This document shows positions 17,852 to 29,859 of a stretch of 64,000 bases of DNA, one piece after another. The notes under the pieces are model-generated. The model was not told the DNA's origin. It ran no database searches and saw only the letters and a program-made list of their open reading frames with translations. How positions within the stretch are numbered: the first letter of the stretch is position 1; the number at the start of each line of letters is the position of its first letter. The DNA comes from PGZG01 sp046292765 (GTDB lineage Bacteria > Pseudomonadota > Gammaproteobacteria > Pseudomonadales > Alcanivoracaceae). The stretch spans positions 251,615 to 315,614 of the forward strand of contig JBKBQA010000004.1 in assembly GCA_046292765.1 (NCBI GenBank), in the 5' to 3' direction. A program made the translations under genes and the position numbers.

Positions 17852-18117
17852 TGATTTTTCACCACCGTCGTCATCGTCAGGCGGCTGATGCGGCAGAAGC
17901 GAAGCTGCTGGAGAATCGTGATGCCCTGCTGATGCAGGTGGCCGCACAGGAAGCACGCTGGCGCCAGCGCACTCCCTGGCTGCTGCCGCTGGCCTTTGTA
18001 GCCGGTTTTCTGCTCAAGCGCGCCCGTCCCGGTCGAAAGCTGTTTCGTCTCGGCCGCAGTCTGGTGCTAGTCGGCGACTGGCTCAATCACCGCGGCATCT
18101 ATCGGCGAACACCCTGA
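17851..18117 (+). CDS. Small basic membrane-associated protein (YqjK position)
   Basis: The 88-residue protein has a His/Arg-rich start, a charged helix, a short hydrophobic segment (PWLLPLAFVAGFLL, residues about 45-58) and a basic C-terminus. It occupies the yqjK position of the yqjDEK cluster but similarity is too weak to name it. The ATG at 17851 overlaps the previous stop and has GGAG upstream, so it is probably translationally coupled. Confidence 0.7.
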   Translation: MIFHHRRHRQAADAAEAKLLENRDALLMQVAAQEARWRQRTPWLLPLAFVAGFLLKRARPGRKLFRLGRSLVLVGDWLNHRGIYRRTP

Positions 18118-18131
18118 CGCGTGGTCAGGGT
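18111..18131. other. Hairpin at the convergent ends of the yqjK-like gene and uup
   Basis: ACCCTGA / TCAGGGT form a seven-base stem with a seven-base loop. The arms contain the stop codons of both converging genes. There is no T-run, so terminator activity is uncertain. Confidence 0.4.
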
Positions 18132-20005
18132 TCCAGTTCGGACCAGCGCTGGAAGGCCTGTTCCAGTGCCTGCTCTTTTTCCGCCAGTGTCGCCGTGGTG
18201 GCGGTAACACTGGCCGGCTCCCGGCGAAAAAACTCCGGGTCGCTGAGGGTCTGCTGAAGCGCGGCGATGGCAGTTTCCAGTGCTTCGATACGCGCTGGCA
18301 ACTCTTTCAGCTCCTGCTGCTCCTTGTAGCTGAGCTTCTTCTTCGCCGGTGTTGATGCCGGCGAGGCCGGAGCCATTTTCGCTGCGGTTTTTTTCTCGCT
18401 CTGTTTTGACACAGGCTGGGCACGCTGTCGCAACCAGTCCTGATAGCCGCCAACGTACTCATTGACGTTGCCGTGCTCGAACACCAGCGTGGAGGTCACC
18501 ACATTGTCGAGAAACTCCCGGTCATGGCTCACCAGCAAGAGGGTGCCCTGATACTGCATCAGTTGCTCCTCAAGCAGATCGAGAGTGTCGGCGTCGAGAT
18601 CGTTGGTCGGTTCGTCCAGCACCAGCAAGTTGAAGGGGCGGGTGAACAGGCGCGCTAACAGCAAGCGGTTGCGTTCGCCACCGGACAGCGCCTTCACCGG
18701 CTGTCGGCAACGGGCTGGTTCAAACAGGAAATCCTGCAGGTATCCAACGATGTGTTTTGATTGCCCGTTTACTTCAATGAAGTCGCTGCCCTCGACCACG
18801 TTCTCGATGATCGACTTGTTTTCATCGAGGGTTTCCCTGAGCTGATCAAACCACGCAATTTGCAGGTTGGTACCGAGTTTCACCTTGCCCTGCTGGGGCT
18901 CCATGCGGCCGAGCAGGAGCTTCAGCAAAGTGGACTTGCCACAGCCGTTGGGGCCAATCAGGCCAATGCGGTCACCGCGCTGGATGGTAACGGCGAAATC
19001 GTGGAACAGGGTCTGGCCGGCGAAGGTGGCACCAAGACCCTCGGCCTCGATAACCAGCTTGCCGGAGCGATCACCCTGTTGCACCGTCATGTTGGCCTGG
19101 CCGGTGCGCTCGCGCCGCGCCGCCCGCTCCTGACGCATGGCTTTCAATGCCCGCACCCGACCTTCGTTGCGGGTACGGCGTGCCTTGATACCCTGACGGA
19201 TCCAGCGTTCTTCCTGCGACAGCTTCTTGTCGAAGTCCGCATTGGCCTTTTCTTCGGCGTCGAGTTGCGCCTGCTTGCCTTCCAGATACTTGTCGTAACT
19301 GCCCGGCCAGCTGGTCAGACGGCCGCGATCCAGTTCGATAATGCGTGTGGCCAGAGCGCGCAGGAATGCCCGGTCGTGGGTGATGAACAGCAGGGTGCCA
19401 TTCCAGCCCCTTAGAAACTCTTCCAGCCAGCGGATCGATTCGATATCGAGATGGTTGGTGGGCTCGTCAAGCAACAGAATGTCGGGTTCCTGCACCAGCG
19501 ACTGAGCCAGCAGGACACGCCGCTTCATGCCCCCGGACAGTCCTGCGAAGTCCGTCTGTCCATCCAGTGCCAGTCGCGTCAGCACTGTGTCGACCCGTTG
19601 CGACAGGGTCCAGCCATCGCGGCTATCCAGTTCGTGCTGCAATACTTCGAAGCGTTTCATCTCGGCGTCCGAGGCGTCGGCCAACTGCAATGACAGCGCC
19701 GCATGTTCCGCCAGCACCGCCCCCAGATCACCGAGACCGCGGGCCACCACATCGAACACCGAGCCTTCGGTGTCCGGCGGCACTTCCTGAACCAGCCGGG
19801 CAATGGTCAGCCCAGGTTGCTTCTCCAGATCGCCGTCATCGGCCTGGATTTCGCCGGCAATGAGCTTCATCAGGGTTGATTTGCCGGCGCCGTTACGGCC
19901 CACCAGACAGAGGCGTTCGCCGGGTTCGATGGACAGGTTGACGCCATCCAGCAACGGCGCGGCGCCGTAACTCAGCTGGATGTTACGCAGGGTCAGCAAG
20001 GGCAT
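18125..20005 (-). CDS. uup: ABC-F ATPase Uup
   Basis: The 626-residue protein has two ABC ATPase domains and no membrane region: Walker A GRNGAGKST (near residue 38) and GPNGCGKST (near 350), signatures LSGGMKRR and LSGGERNRLL, and Walker B ILLLDEPTNHLD and LLVLDEPTNDLD. The C-terminal coiled coil (KKKLSYKEQQELKELPARIE) is diagnostic of Uup, which binds DNA and ribosomes, limits precise transposon excision and aids stalled translation. The ATG at 20005 (MPLLTLRNIQLSYG) is the family start; the longer open frame upstream is unconserved. Confidence 0.92.
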   Translation of the reverse strand: MPLLTLRNIQLSYGAAPLLDGVNLSIEPGERLCLVGRNGAGKSTLMKLIAGEIQADDGDLEKQPGLTIARLVQEVPPDTEGSVFDVVARGLGDLGAVLAEHAALSLQLADASDAEMKRFEVLQHELDSRDGWTLSQRVDTVLTRLALDGQTDFAGLSGGMKRRVLLAQSLVQEPDILLLDEPTNHLDIESIRWLEEFLRGWNGTLLFITHDRAFLRALATRIIELDRGRLTSWPGSYDKYLEGKQAQLDAEEKANADFDKKLSQEERWIRQGIKARRTRNEGRVRALKAMRQERAARRERTGQANMTVQQGDRSGKLVIEAEGLGATFAGQTLFHDFAVTIQRGDRIGLIGPNGCGKSTLLKLLLGRMEPQQGKVKLGTNLQIAWFDQLRETLDENKSIIENVVEGSDFIEVNGQSKHIVGYLQDFLFEPARCRQPVKALSGGERNRLLLARLFTRPFNLLVLDEPTNDLDADTLDLLEEQLMQYQGTLLLVSHDREFLDNVVTSTLVFEHGNVNEYVGGYQDWLRQRAQPVSKQSEKKTAAKMAPASPASTPAKKKLSYKEQQELKELPARIEALETAIAALQQTLSDPEFFRREPASVTATTATLAEKEQALEQAFQRWSELEP

Positions 20006-20145
20006 GGTGCTCGGGTTCCGTTGGCTCGGGCGCGCAGTGTACCACTGTGCGGTCGCCGCAGATCGGTTGTGAAAGGTTTTGCCATCGGCGAATCGGTCGC
20101 CGTCACCTGTTACACTGCGCACTAATCCATCAACAGGCCTGCTCT

Positions 20146-21522
<1,377 letters not shown>

Positions 21523-21533
21523 GGAGGTTGTCC

Positions 21534-21908
21534 ATGTCTGTCAGAAAGGAGTTTTCGCCACTGGAGGTCGAGGCCTTTCCCAAGCAGTGCCGTAACTGTG
21601 GCAAGGTCTACGCTGATGAGCGGCAATTCCTTGCCGAAACAACTGCAGCCACCCAAGCCGCTTCGGGTATCCGCCCTGTGCATCATGATAACAGCGACAG
21701 CAATGTCTACCTCGAAGTGTTCCGTAATTGTGTTTGCGGTTCCACCCTGATGGAGCTGTTTCATAGCCGCCGCGATCTCAGCGAACAGGGCCTGACCCGC
21801 CGTCAGCTTTTTGACAGCATGCTGGCGATTCTTCGCGAGGCGGGCCACGATCGTCAGGTAGCCCGCGCCATTCTTCTGCAGCAGTTGCCTGCCTTCAAGG
21901 ACAGCTGA
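21534..21908 (+). CDS. Conserved-looking hypothetical protein with two CxxC-like knuckles
   Basis: The 124-residue protein was not recognised. It contains CRNCGKVYAD near residue 20 and NCVCGSTLMELFHSRRD near residue 67. The two pairs of closely spaced cysteines could bind one zinc in a ribbon. The rest is helical and charged. The ATG at 21534 has a perfect AAGGAGG six bases upstream, one of the strongest ribosome sites in the window. It starts 11 bases after dbpA and is probably co-transcribed with it. Confidence 0.7.
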   Translation: MSVRKEFSPLEVEAFPKQCRNCGKVYADERQFLAETTAATQAASGIRPVHHDNSDSNVYLEVFRNCVCGSTLMELFHSRRDLSEQGLTRRQLFDSMLAILREAGHDRQVARAILLQQLPAFKDS

Positions 21909-21931
21909 TCGTTCTTCGTCACGGAGTTGTT

Positions 21932-22849
21932 ATGTCTGATTTCATTTTGCACAACTATGCCATGTCGCCGTTCGCGGAAAAGATTCGCCTGATGCTCGGC
22001 TACACTGGCATCGATTGGTTGTCAGTGGCGGTGCGGGAGATGCCACCGCGGCGCCCACTCGAGCCGCTGGCCGGTAAATACCGCAAGATCCCGGTGGCCC
22101 AGATCGGCGCCGACGTATTTTGTGATACCCGCGCGATCACCAGCGAAATCGCCCGCCTCAGCGGCAAGCCGGAGCTGGCGCTGGAGAATTGCAGTGAGGA
22201 GATTCAGGCATTTGTCCGGCACACTGATCTCGAGGTGTTTCTTGCCTGCATCCTGTCCGCGCCCGGAGGCACCCTGCTGGGTAAATTATGGAAAGGATCG
22301 TCGCTGCTGAATGTTGGCCGCTTTCTGCTCGATCGCATCAATATGGGGCGCACGGCGACAGTAAAGGCCATGGGGCCCAAACAGGCAAAGCAGATTGTCC
22401 GCTCCCATCTTGAGAGGCTGGATACGATGCTGGCGGTAACGCCTTTTTTGTTTGGTGGCACACCGACCATCGCTGACTTCAGCGCTTATCACAGCCTGTG
22501 GTTTATTCGTGACATGGGTGAATCGAAGTACGTCGATCGTTTTACCAATGTCAGTGACTGGATGGATCGCATGGCGGCATACGGGCATGGTCGCGTCACC
22601 GAAGTCAGTGCCGAGCATGCGCTTGATGTGGCGCTGTCTGCCGAGCCAAGAGCCTTGCCGGAGCCTGTCGATCCCACCGCCAGTGGCCAGATGGTGAAGA
22701 TATCCCCGGACGACTACGGCCAGATCCCGGTGACGGGTCGGTTGCTGGCTGGCACCGACCATAGCTGGATCATTGGCCGTGATCATCCGCGCGTTGGCAA
22801 GGTGAATGTGTACTTCCCGAAACAGGGCTTCGTGATCAGTCCGTGCTGA
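21932..22849 (+). CDS. Glutathione S-transferase family protein
   Basis: The 305-residue protein has an N-terminal thioredoxin-fold domain starting FILHNYAMSPFAEKIRLMLGY. The usual catalytic Cys/Ser position near the PF motif reads Ser-Pro-Phe. A helical domain follows with TPFLFGGTPTIADFSAYHSLWF, the GST capping motif with Asp. An extra C-terminal 70 residues extend beyond a normal GST. Glutathione-dependent detoxification or reduction is likely, but the substrate is unknown. RBS ACGGAG precedes the ATG. Confidence 0.85.
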   Translation: MSDFILHNYAMSPFAEKIRLMLGYTGIDWLSVAVREMPPRRPLEPLAGKYRKIPVAQIGADVFCDTRAITSEIARLSGKPELALENCSEEIQAFVRHTDLEVFLACILSAPGGTLLGKLWKGSSLLNVGRFLLDRINMGRTATVKAMGPKQAKQIVRSHLERLDTMLAVTPFLFGGTPTIADFSAYHSLWFIRDMGESKYVDRFTNVSDWMDRMAAYGHGRVTEVSAEHALDVALSAEPRALPEPVDPTASGQMVKISPDDYGQIPVTGRLLAGTDHSWIIGRDHPRVGKVNVYFPKQGFVISPC

Positions 22850-22870
22850 TCCCCACGGCAAGGTTGGTTC

Positions 22871-24505
<1,635 letters not shown>

Positions 24506-24509
24506 GGAT

Positions 24510-25145
24510 TTACTCCGCAGGTTGGGCCAGGTGCTTGAGCGCCGTGGCCAGCATATGGGTGAAGGTTTTACCGAGCTCGGCACTGGCTGGAAGTTGCTTG
24601 TCGTTAAGCAGGCCGTCGTTGCTGAGCGTGGACAGGCCATGCACCAGCGACCAGGCCAGCGTACTGAGTAGCGGGACTGGCACGGCGGGCAGATCGCCGC
24701 TGGCCACAGCATCCGCGACCGCCTGCTCAAGCATGCCGTAACTGTGTGCAGCGGCTTTCGAAAGGGACGGGTAGGCCGCGCGCTCGACCATGCGCTTGCC
24801 AAACATCAGCCGGTAATGGGCCGGGTGGGCGACGGCGTAATTGACATAGCCCTCGCCGAGAATCACCAGTCGGCGAAGGGTGTCGGCTTTTGGCTCCTGC
24901 GCCAGCCCCGCACTCATTTCCGCGCTCAGGCCTTCGAAGCCCTCGGTGGCAATGGCGGCGAGCAGATCATCCTTGTTGGCAAAGTGGCGATACACCGCCG
25001 TGGCGGACACGCCTACCGTGCGGGCCAGGCCACGCAAGCTGAGCGCCGCCGGACCTTCCTGCTCCAGGGCGGCCAGAGCGGTGACGATCAGGGCGCTGCG
25101 CAGGTTGCCGTGGTGGTAACTGTCGATTTCCGGGGCGGCGGACAT
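24510..25145 (-). CDS. TetR-family repressor
   Basis: The 211-residue regulator has the TetR helix-turn-helix LSLRGLARTVGVSATAVYRHFANKDDLLAAIA (residues about 36-67) and a WHG-type ligand domain. It is the first gene of a two-gene operon with the flavoprotein. Two similar imperfect palindromes lie directly upstream, so autoregulation is likely. The effector is unknown. Confidence 0.9.
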   Translation of the reverse strand: MSAAPEIDSYHHGNLRSALIVTALAALEQEGPAALSLRGLARTVGVSATAVYRHFANKDDLLAAIATEGFEGLSAEMSAGLAQEPKADTLRRLVILGEGYVNYAVAHPAHYRLMFGKRMVERAAYPSLSKAAAHSYGMLEQAVADAVASGDLPAVPVPLLSTLAWSLVHGLSTLSNDGLLNDKQLPASAELGKTFTHMLATALKHLAQPAE

Positions 25146-25158
25146 GGCTGGCTCGCAA

Positions 25159-25214
25159 TGTTAACGATGTAAACACTGCCCGCAAATCTAGCCACCTAAG
25201 TTAACGGTGTCAAC
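25159..25214. promoter_or_regulatory. Paired TetR-type operators
   Basis: Two imperfect palindromes share the core GTTAACGRTGTMAAC: 25159-25175 (TGTTAACGATGTAAACA) and 25200-25214 (GTTAACGGTGTCAAC). Their centres are 40 bases apart, close to four helical turns. They lie in the 137-base gap between the divergent TetR gene and the pseudouridine synthase gene and may control both. Confidence 0.65.
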
Positions 25215-25282
25215 ATGTCTTGACCTCGCCGCACCCTGAATACCATGCTGCGGCGCCTAGCCTGCTCTGCCCGGATATCGTC

Positions 25283-26008
25283 ATGACTTCGAAGTATGCC
25301 CGGCTTGACCGTTATCTCAGCCAGCGCCTGAGCCAGAGCCGGCGGGAGATCCAACATCTGCTGGCGGCCGGCCGGGTGCAAGTCGACAACGCTGTAACGC
25401 GCGACGGGCAACAGCGCATCGGTCCGTTCTCCAGGGTGCAGCTTGATGCTGAGCTGCTACAGGCCAATCAGGCCCGCTACATGATGATGAACAAGCCCGT
25501 CGGCGTAGTCAGCGCCACCCGCGACAACACGCACACCACAGTCATTGATCTGCTTGACGAGCAGGATTGCAATCACCTGCATATTGCTGGTCGGCTCGAT
25601 TTTCACTCCACTGGCCTGTTGTTGCTAACCAACGATGGCGACTGGTCGCGTGCACTTAGTGCGCCAGTGAACCGAATTGGCAAGCGTTACCGTGTGACAG
25701 TAGAGAAGCCCTTGGGGGAAGAGTACATTGCGGCTTTTGCTGAGGGAATGTGGTTCGATTGTGAGGGAATCACCACCCGGCCTGCACAGCTGGTGATTGT
25801 CAGCGAGTATGTGGCGGAAGTGACTCTTACCGAAGGGCGCTACCACCAGATAAAGCGCATGTTTGGCCGGTTTCGTAACCGGGTGCTGGGTTTACATCGT
25901 TTTGCGGTAGGAGAACTAAAGCTGGATCCGTCACTGGAGGCCGGCAGCAGTCGGAAACTGAGCAGCGCGGAAGTGCTGGCGGCAAATCCGCATTACCGAT
26001 CAGTGTGA
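25283..26008 (+). CDS. RsuA/RluE-family pseudouridine synthase
   Basis: The 241-residue enzyme has an N-terminal S4 RNA-binding domain (ARLDRYLSQRLSQSRREIQHLL) and a pseudouridine synthase domain with the catalytic motif IAGRLDFHSTGLLLLTNDG (Asp in RLD) and later YHQIKRMFGRFRNRVLGLHR. Closest in form to RsuA, which modifies 16S rRNA U516. Family members differ in target, so no symbol is given. The ATG at 25283 begins the S4 domain. Confidence 0.88.
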   Translation: MTSKYARLDRYLSQRLSQSRREIQHLLAAGRVQVDNAVTRDGQQRIGPFSRVQLDAELLQANQARYMMMNKPVGVVSATRDNTHTTVIDLLDEQDCNHLHIAGRLDFHSTGLLLLTNDGDWSRALSAPVNRIGKRYRVTVEKPLGEEYIAAFAEGMWFDCEGITTRPAQLVIVSEYVAEVTLTEGRYHQIKRMFGRFRNRVLGLHRFAVGELKLDPSLEAGSSRKLSSAEVLAANPHYRSV

Positions 26009-26178
26009 CGATCATTTTCCAGATCGGTGATTTTCTGATACAGCGCTTCCGCCTGCTCGGTGAGAAATGAGTACTGGCGAATATCACCGCCCCGTTGGCT
26101 CAGCATGGCTTTTTCCAGCGTTTCGGCGTACTGCTTTCGCAGCTTTTTCAGAGGATCTGGCTTGAGGAAAGCGAACAT
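25993..26178 (-). CDS. DUF6435/Lacal_2735-type small protein
   Basis: The 61-residue protein starts MFAFLKPDPLKKLRKQY and is a charged helical hairpin that includes a stretch with SQRGGDIRQYSFLTEQAE. It fits the small family of unknown function annotated DUF6435, common in marine gammaproteobacteria. The ATG at 26178 has GGAG about nine bases upstream. Its 3' end overlaps the convergent pseudouridine synthase gene by 16 bases. Confidence 0.75.
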   Translation of the reverse strand: MFAFLKPDPLKKLRKQYAETLEKAMLSQRGGDIRQYSFLTEQAEALYQKITDLENDRHTDR

Positions 26179-26303
26179 CACAGTGCTCCGGTGAAGACTA
26201 TGTAAATCACGGTAGTCCGCTGGGCCTGAGCGGGCCGTGAAGGCTCCGGAAGTGTCTGGAGCCAGCCCGAGCGAAGTGGAGAGCCGCACCCGGAGGTTTA
26301 TCT

Positions 26304-27206
26304 ATGCCCCAGATAACATTGCATGATGGCCAGTCCATGTATGTTCGCACCATCGGCCGCGGCACACCGGTGTTGCTGGTACATGGATTCGCTTCCAACT
26401 CTGCGCATTGGTTGCCTAATGTACTGCCACTGGCCCACCGTTACCGTTTTATTTTGCCGGACCTGCGTGGCTTTGGCCGATCCTGTCAGGCGCAGATCAC
26501 AGACCTCAATGTGTTCGAGCAATATGCCCGTGATCTGCATGACGTGATGGAGCATTTTGAGCTTGCGCCCACAGCATTGGGAGGGCTGTCCACCGGTGCC
26601 TATGTTTGCCTGACCTACAATCGCATGTTTGGTTTTGACCGGGTCAGCAAATATCTGAATATTGAGCATACCCCGGAGTCGCTCATCCGAGATGACTGGC
26701 AGCATGGATTGTTTTCCGAGAAGCAGGTCGAGCTGTTTGCCTGCTTTGAGCGGTTGCAGGAGTTGGCTGAGAACGCCGGACCAGCGACGCCCTACTGGTC
26801 GTTGCCGGAGGAGGTGCGGCGCGAGTTTGTCCAGACTCTGACTCGGGTAACGTCTCGGGCATTGAACAACCCGCTGGCCAGAGGCACTGCCCGGCTGGCG
26901 GGGCAATATGCCGAGCGATTGTTGGCAGGGCCGGTATTTCCGGTGGAGAACTGGTATGCGTACATTCAGGTGATGCGTGCATTCATGAACGGCAATGACA
27001 CCCGCGGCTCTCTGGCAACCATCAAGGTGCCCACCACGCTGATGATTGGTGCCCGGTCCCGTTTTTTCTCCACCGATGGCCAGCTGGAAATCCAGCGCCA
27101 TGTGCCCCACGCCAAAGTGGTGACTTTCGAGCGCTCGGGGCACATCCCGATGCTGGACCAGCCGCTGCAGTTTCAGCGTGAGTTCGCCCGCTTTCTTGCC
27201 GGGTAG
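26304..27206 (+). CDS. Alpha/beta-fold hydrolase
   Basis: The 300-residue hydrolase has the oxyanion motif LLVHGFASNSAHW (residues about 24-36), PDLRGFGRS, the nucleophile elbow GGLSTGAYV (Ser near residue 96), an acid region near LMIGARSRFF and the catalytic His in SGHIPML. A helical cap lies between. It probably hydrolyses an ester or similar bond; the substrate is unknown. RBS CGGAGG precedes the ATG. Confidence 0.88.
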   Translation: MPQITLHDGQSMYVRTIGRGTPVLLVHGFASNSAHWLPNVLPLAHRYRFILPDLRGFGRSCQAQITDLNVFEQYARDLHDVMEHFELAPTALGGLSTGAYVCLTYNRMFGFDRVSKYLNIEHTPESLIRDDWQHGLFSEKQVELFACFERLQELAENAGPATPYWSLPEEVRREFVQTLTRVTSRALNNPLARGTARLAGQYAERLLAGPVFPVENWYAYIQVMRAFMNGNDTRGSLATIKVPTTLMIGARSRFFSTDGQLEIQRHVPHAKVVTFERSGHIPMLDQPLQFQREFARFLAG

Positions 27207-27239
27207 ACGCTGCATTCGCACCGAAACGGGGCGGTCGGG

Positions 27240-27686
27240 TCAGGATGCCATTTTCTGGTGCTCAGCGTGTGTCAGCGTATTCATCAGGTCCTGTGCGGCG
27301 CTGTATAGCTCGCGGATGTCTTTGTGGAAGAACGTCTTGCTGTTGATGGTCTGTACAACCAGCACACCGACCAGCTCACCGCGACGCTCCAGCGGAATGC
27401 CCAGATAGCTGGTATAGCGCTCCTCACCGGAGTCGTCGATGTGGAAGTATTCGGCGTGGGTCTGGATATCCCGGGCCGCCACCGGCCGTCGGGTACGGGC
27501 CACCTTCCCGGTCAGGCCTTGCTGGTAGCTGAAACAGGAGCCAATGGCTTTTTCCAGCCCGCAGGATGCCAGCATGGTGACGGTTTCGAGGGCGGGGTCG
27601 GCACGGTAAAGGCTACATACATCAACCGCCAGCGTGTCCTTTACCTGGCATACTCGCTGATGCATGGCGCGCTCTTGCTCTGTCAT
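27240..27686 (-). CDS. GAF-domain protein
   Basis: The 148-residue protein is a single GAF domain resembling the N-terminus of PtsP/NifA-type sensors: LAVDVCSLYRADPALETVTMLASCGL, then QGLTGKVARTRRPVAARDIQ, and LGIPLERRGELVGVLVVQT. It would bind a small molecule or act as a partner sensor. No output domain is attached. It is convergent with the hydrolase gene. Confidence 0.85.
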   Translation of the reverse strand: MTEQERAMHQRVCQVKDTLAVDVCSLYRADPALETVTMLASCGLEKAIGSCFSYQQGLTGKVARTRRPVAARDIQTHAEYFHIDDSGEERYTSYLGIPLERRGELVGVLVVQTINSKTFFHKDIRELYSAAQDLMNTLTHAEHQKMAS

Positions 27687-27800
27687 GGGGGCTCCATTGA
27701 GTACGATTTAGTTCTTAGCTTAGCAAGTCGCATGCCAGTATGAGATGGCGAGCCGATTTCCCTGTGCTAGGCTTGCCCGACTGTCCACAGAGGTTCCCGC

Positions 27801-28778
27801 ATGTCCCTGCCTGCAATCCTGAAGAACCGCCTGCGTCTGCCGGTGGTGGCGTCCCCCATGTTTATCCTGTCCAACCCCGATCTGGTCATCGCCCAGTGCA
27901 AGGCCGGCGTTGTCGGCTCGTTCCCGGCGCTGAATGCTCGCCCGGCCGACCAGCTGGAAGTCTGGCTAAAGCGCATCACCGAGGAGCTGGACGCCTGGAA
28001 TCAGGCCAATCCGGATCGCCCGGCCGCGCCCTTCGCCGTCAATCAGATCGTGCACCGTTCCAACAATCGTTTGCAGCACGATCTGGATATGTGCGTGAAG
28101 TACAAGGTGCCGATCGTGATTACCTCGCTGGGCGCCCGCACCGACGTGAATGACGCGGTACATAGCTACGGCGGCATCGTGTTGCACGACATCATCAACA
28201 ACAAATTCGCCCGTAAGGCGATCGAGAAGGGAGCGGATGGGCTGATTGCGGTGGCAGCGGGGGCGGGTGGTCATGCCGGCACTCAATCGCCGTTGGCACT
28301 GATTCAGGAAATTCGTGAGTGGTTCGACGGCCCGTTGTTGCTTTCGGGCGCTATCGCCAGCGGCGATTCCGTTCTCGCGGCGCAGGCAATGGGAGCGGAT
28401 CTTGCCTATATTGGCTCGGCGTTCATTGCCACCGAAGAAGCCAATGCAGACCCGCGCTACAAGCAGGCAGTGGTGGATGCCACGGCGGAAGATATTGTCT
28501 ATTCCAGTCTCTTTACTGGCGTGCATGGCAACTATCTGCGTCGCTCCATCGAGCTCGCCGGAATGGACCCGGACAACCTGCCAGAGGGTGATCCGTCGAC
28601 CATGGATTTTGGCGAAAAGCCGGATCTTGGCGGTGCCAAGGCCTGGAAGGATATCTGGGGCAGTGGCCAGGGCATCGGTGCGGTGAAGGCAACCTTGCCG
28701 GCGGCGCAGGTAGTCGAGCGTCTGCAGAAAGAATATGCCGATGCCTGGGCCAGACTCCAGCAACAGGTGGTGGCGTAA
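27801..28778 (+). CDS. Nitronate monooxygenase family FMN enzyme
   Basis: The 325-residue TIM-barrel flavoenzyme has the N-terminal RLPVVASPMFILSNPDLV, a phosphate-binding stretch AAGAGGHAGTQSPLALIQEI with the His expected in class I enzymes, and GAIASGDSVLAAQAMGADLAYIGSAFIATEEA. Members oxidise nitronates or 3-nitropropionate; some act on other substrates. The ATG at 27801 follows AGAGG. Monocistronic by context. Confidence 0.88.
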   Translation: MSLPAILKNRLRLPVVASPMFILSNPDLVIAQCKAGVVGSFPALNARPADQLEVWLKRITEELDAWNQANPDRPAAPFAVNQIVHRSNNRLQHDLDMCVKYKVPIVITSLGARTDVNDAVHSYGGIVLHDIINNKFARKAIEKGADGLIAVAAGAGGHAGTQSPLALIQEIREWFDGPLLLSGAIASGDSVLAAQAMGADLAYIGSAFIATEEANADPRYKQAVVDATAEDIVYSSLFTGVHGNYLRRSIELAGMDPDNLPEGDPSTMDFGEKPDLGGAKAWKDIWGSGQGIGAVKATLPAAQVVERLQKEYADAWARLQQQVVA

Positions 28779-28793
28779 AGCAGCACTAAAAAG

Positions 28794-29636
28794 TCATTGA
28801 CTGGTCTTTTCCCGCGCTCGCTGTACTCGCAAGTCCTGCGCCAGCATCAGTCTGGCGAGCTGTGTCACCTCGGCGATGGTGTTGACCACCGCCTCCGGTC
28901 GATGCGGGTGGCGCGAGGTGCCGGGAAAGATCTGGTCAATCCAGCTCTGGCTCCATCCGGCACCGTTATAAAAAATTGGCGTAATACCGGCAAGGCGAGC
29001 AGCAATCACATCGGTGGTGCTGTCGCCCACATACCAGACGCGCTCATCGGCGGGCAGCGCCAACTCGGAGAGGGCGCGCAGCAAGGCATCCGGCGCCGGC
29101 TTGCGTCGCGCCACATCGGAGCCGCATACGGTGACATCAAACAGATCCTGCCAGCCGCGGCCATCCACCAGTGCCAGTTCACGTTCGAAAAAATCCCTGC
29201 GACGGTTGGAGATAACCCCCACCGGCAGACCGACCGCTTTCAGGCGTTCAATCTGTTCGCGGATATCTGCCTCCAGCGGAAACACATCGGCGATGTGGTT
29301 CTGGTAGGCAGCATCAAATGCCTTGTGAGCTTCGGTCTTGGCGTCGTCATCGTCGCCGAACAGGATCTCGAAGATATCGGTGCGGGAAATCTTCCGTTGC
29401 GCCACGACCTTCGGGTGCAGGTGATGATGTTGGCGAACATATTGCAGCAGGCGCGCATCTTCCGGTGTCTTGGACTCATCCTGATGAATTAGCCGCTGAT
29501 CGAGGCCAAGGCGGCCCAGCTCTGTCAGCATGTCATCAATGGCCTGATACATGGCGCTATGGGTATCGACCAGTGTCGCATGCCAGTCGAACAGGATGGC
29601 ATCGGGACGGGTGCCGGGCAGTTGCAGAATACTCAT
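28794..29636 (-). CDS. HAD-superfamily hydrolase with altered motif I
   Basis: The 280-residue protein has a HAD core: motif I ILFDWHATLVDT near residue 14, motif II VGVISNRR, motif III Lys in ARRKPAPDALL and motif IV WYVGDSTTDVIAA. The second motif I aspartate of phosphatases is replaced by His (DWH instead of DxD), so the general acid differs from the usual. A phosphoglycolate phosphatase-like role is the nearest guess. It is divergent from alkB. Confidence 0.85.
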   Translation of the reverse strand: MSILQLPGTRPDAILFDWHATLVDTHSAMYQAIDDMLTELGRLGLDQRLIHQDESKTPEDARLLQYVRQHHHLHPKVVAQRKISRTDIFEILFGDDDDAKTEAHKAFDAAYQNHIADVFPLEADIREQIERLKAVGLPVGVISNRRRDFFERELALVDGRGWQDLFDVTVCGSDVARRKPAPDALLRALSELALPADERVWYVGDSTTDVIAARLAGITPIFYNGAGWSQSWIDQIFPGTSRHPHRPEAVVNTIAEVTQLARLMLAQDLRVQRAREKTSQ

Positions 29637-29859
29637 GGCAACAGTGTTGCCTGATCCAGAGGCTCCGGCAAGCGGGTCTGAGGCGGGCGAGGGGGGGGCG
29701 CAGTGGTCGGGTATCCGGGTGGCAATGGAAGCTCTTCCCTCAACATCACTTCTTGATCCACATCAATACATCACAAACCGTGACATTGGACGATGTAACC
29801 GTTCTGGCAGCCCGGGCAAGGTGCCCTGTCAGCCAGCTAACCAGATGGGAGACAGACCC

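Noticed and set aside
26222..26262. GGCTCC / GGAGCC hairpin between the DUF6435 gene and the hydrolase gene
   Set aside because: The stem is short with no T-run or match to a known riboswitch.
29637..29859. Search for a sigma-54 promoter or a clear regulator site before alkB
   Set aside because: No GG-N10-GC arrangement or convincing palindrome was found; a G-run near 29690 has no clear meaning.
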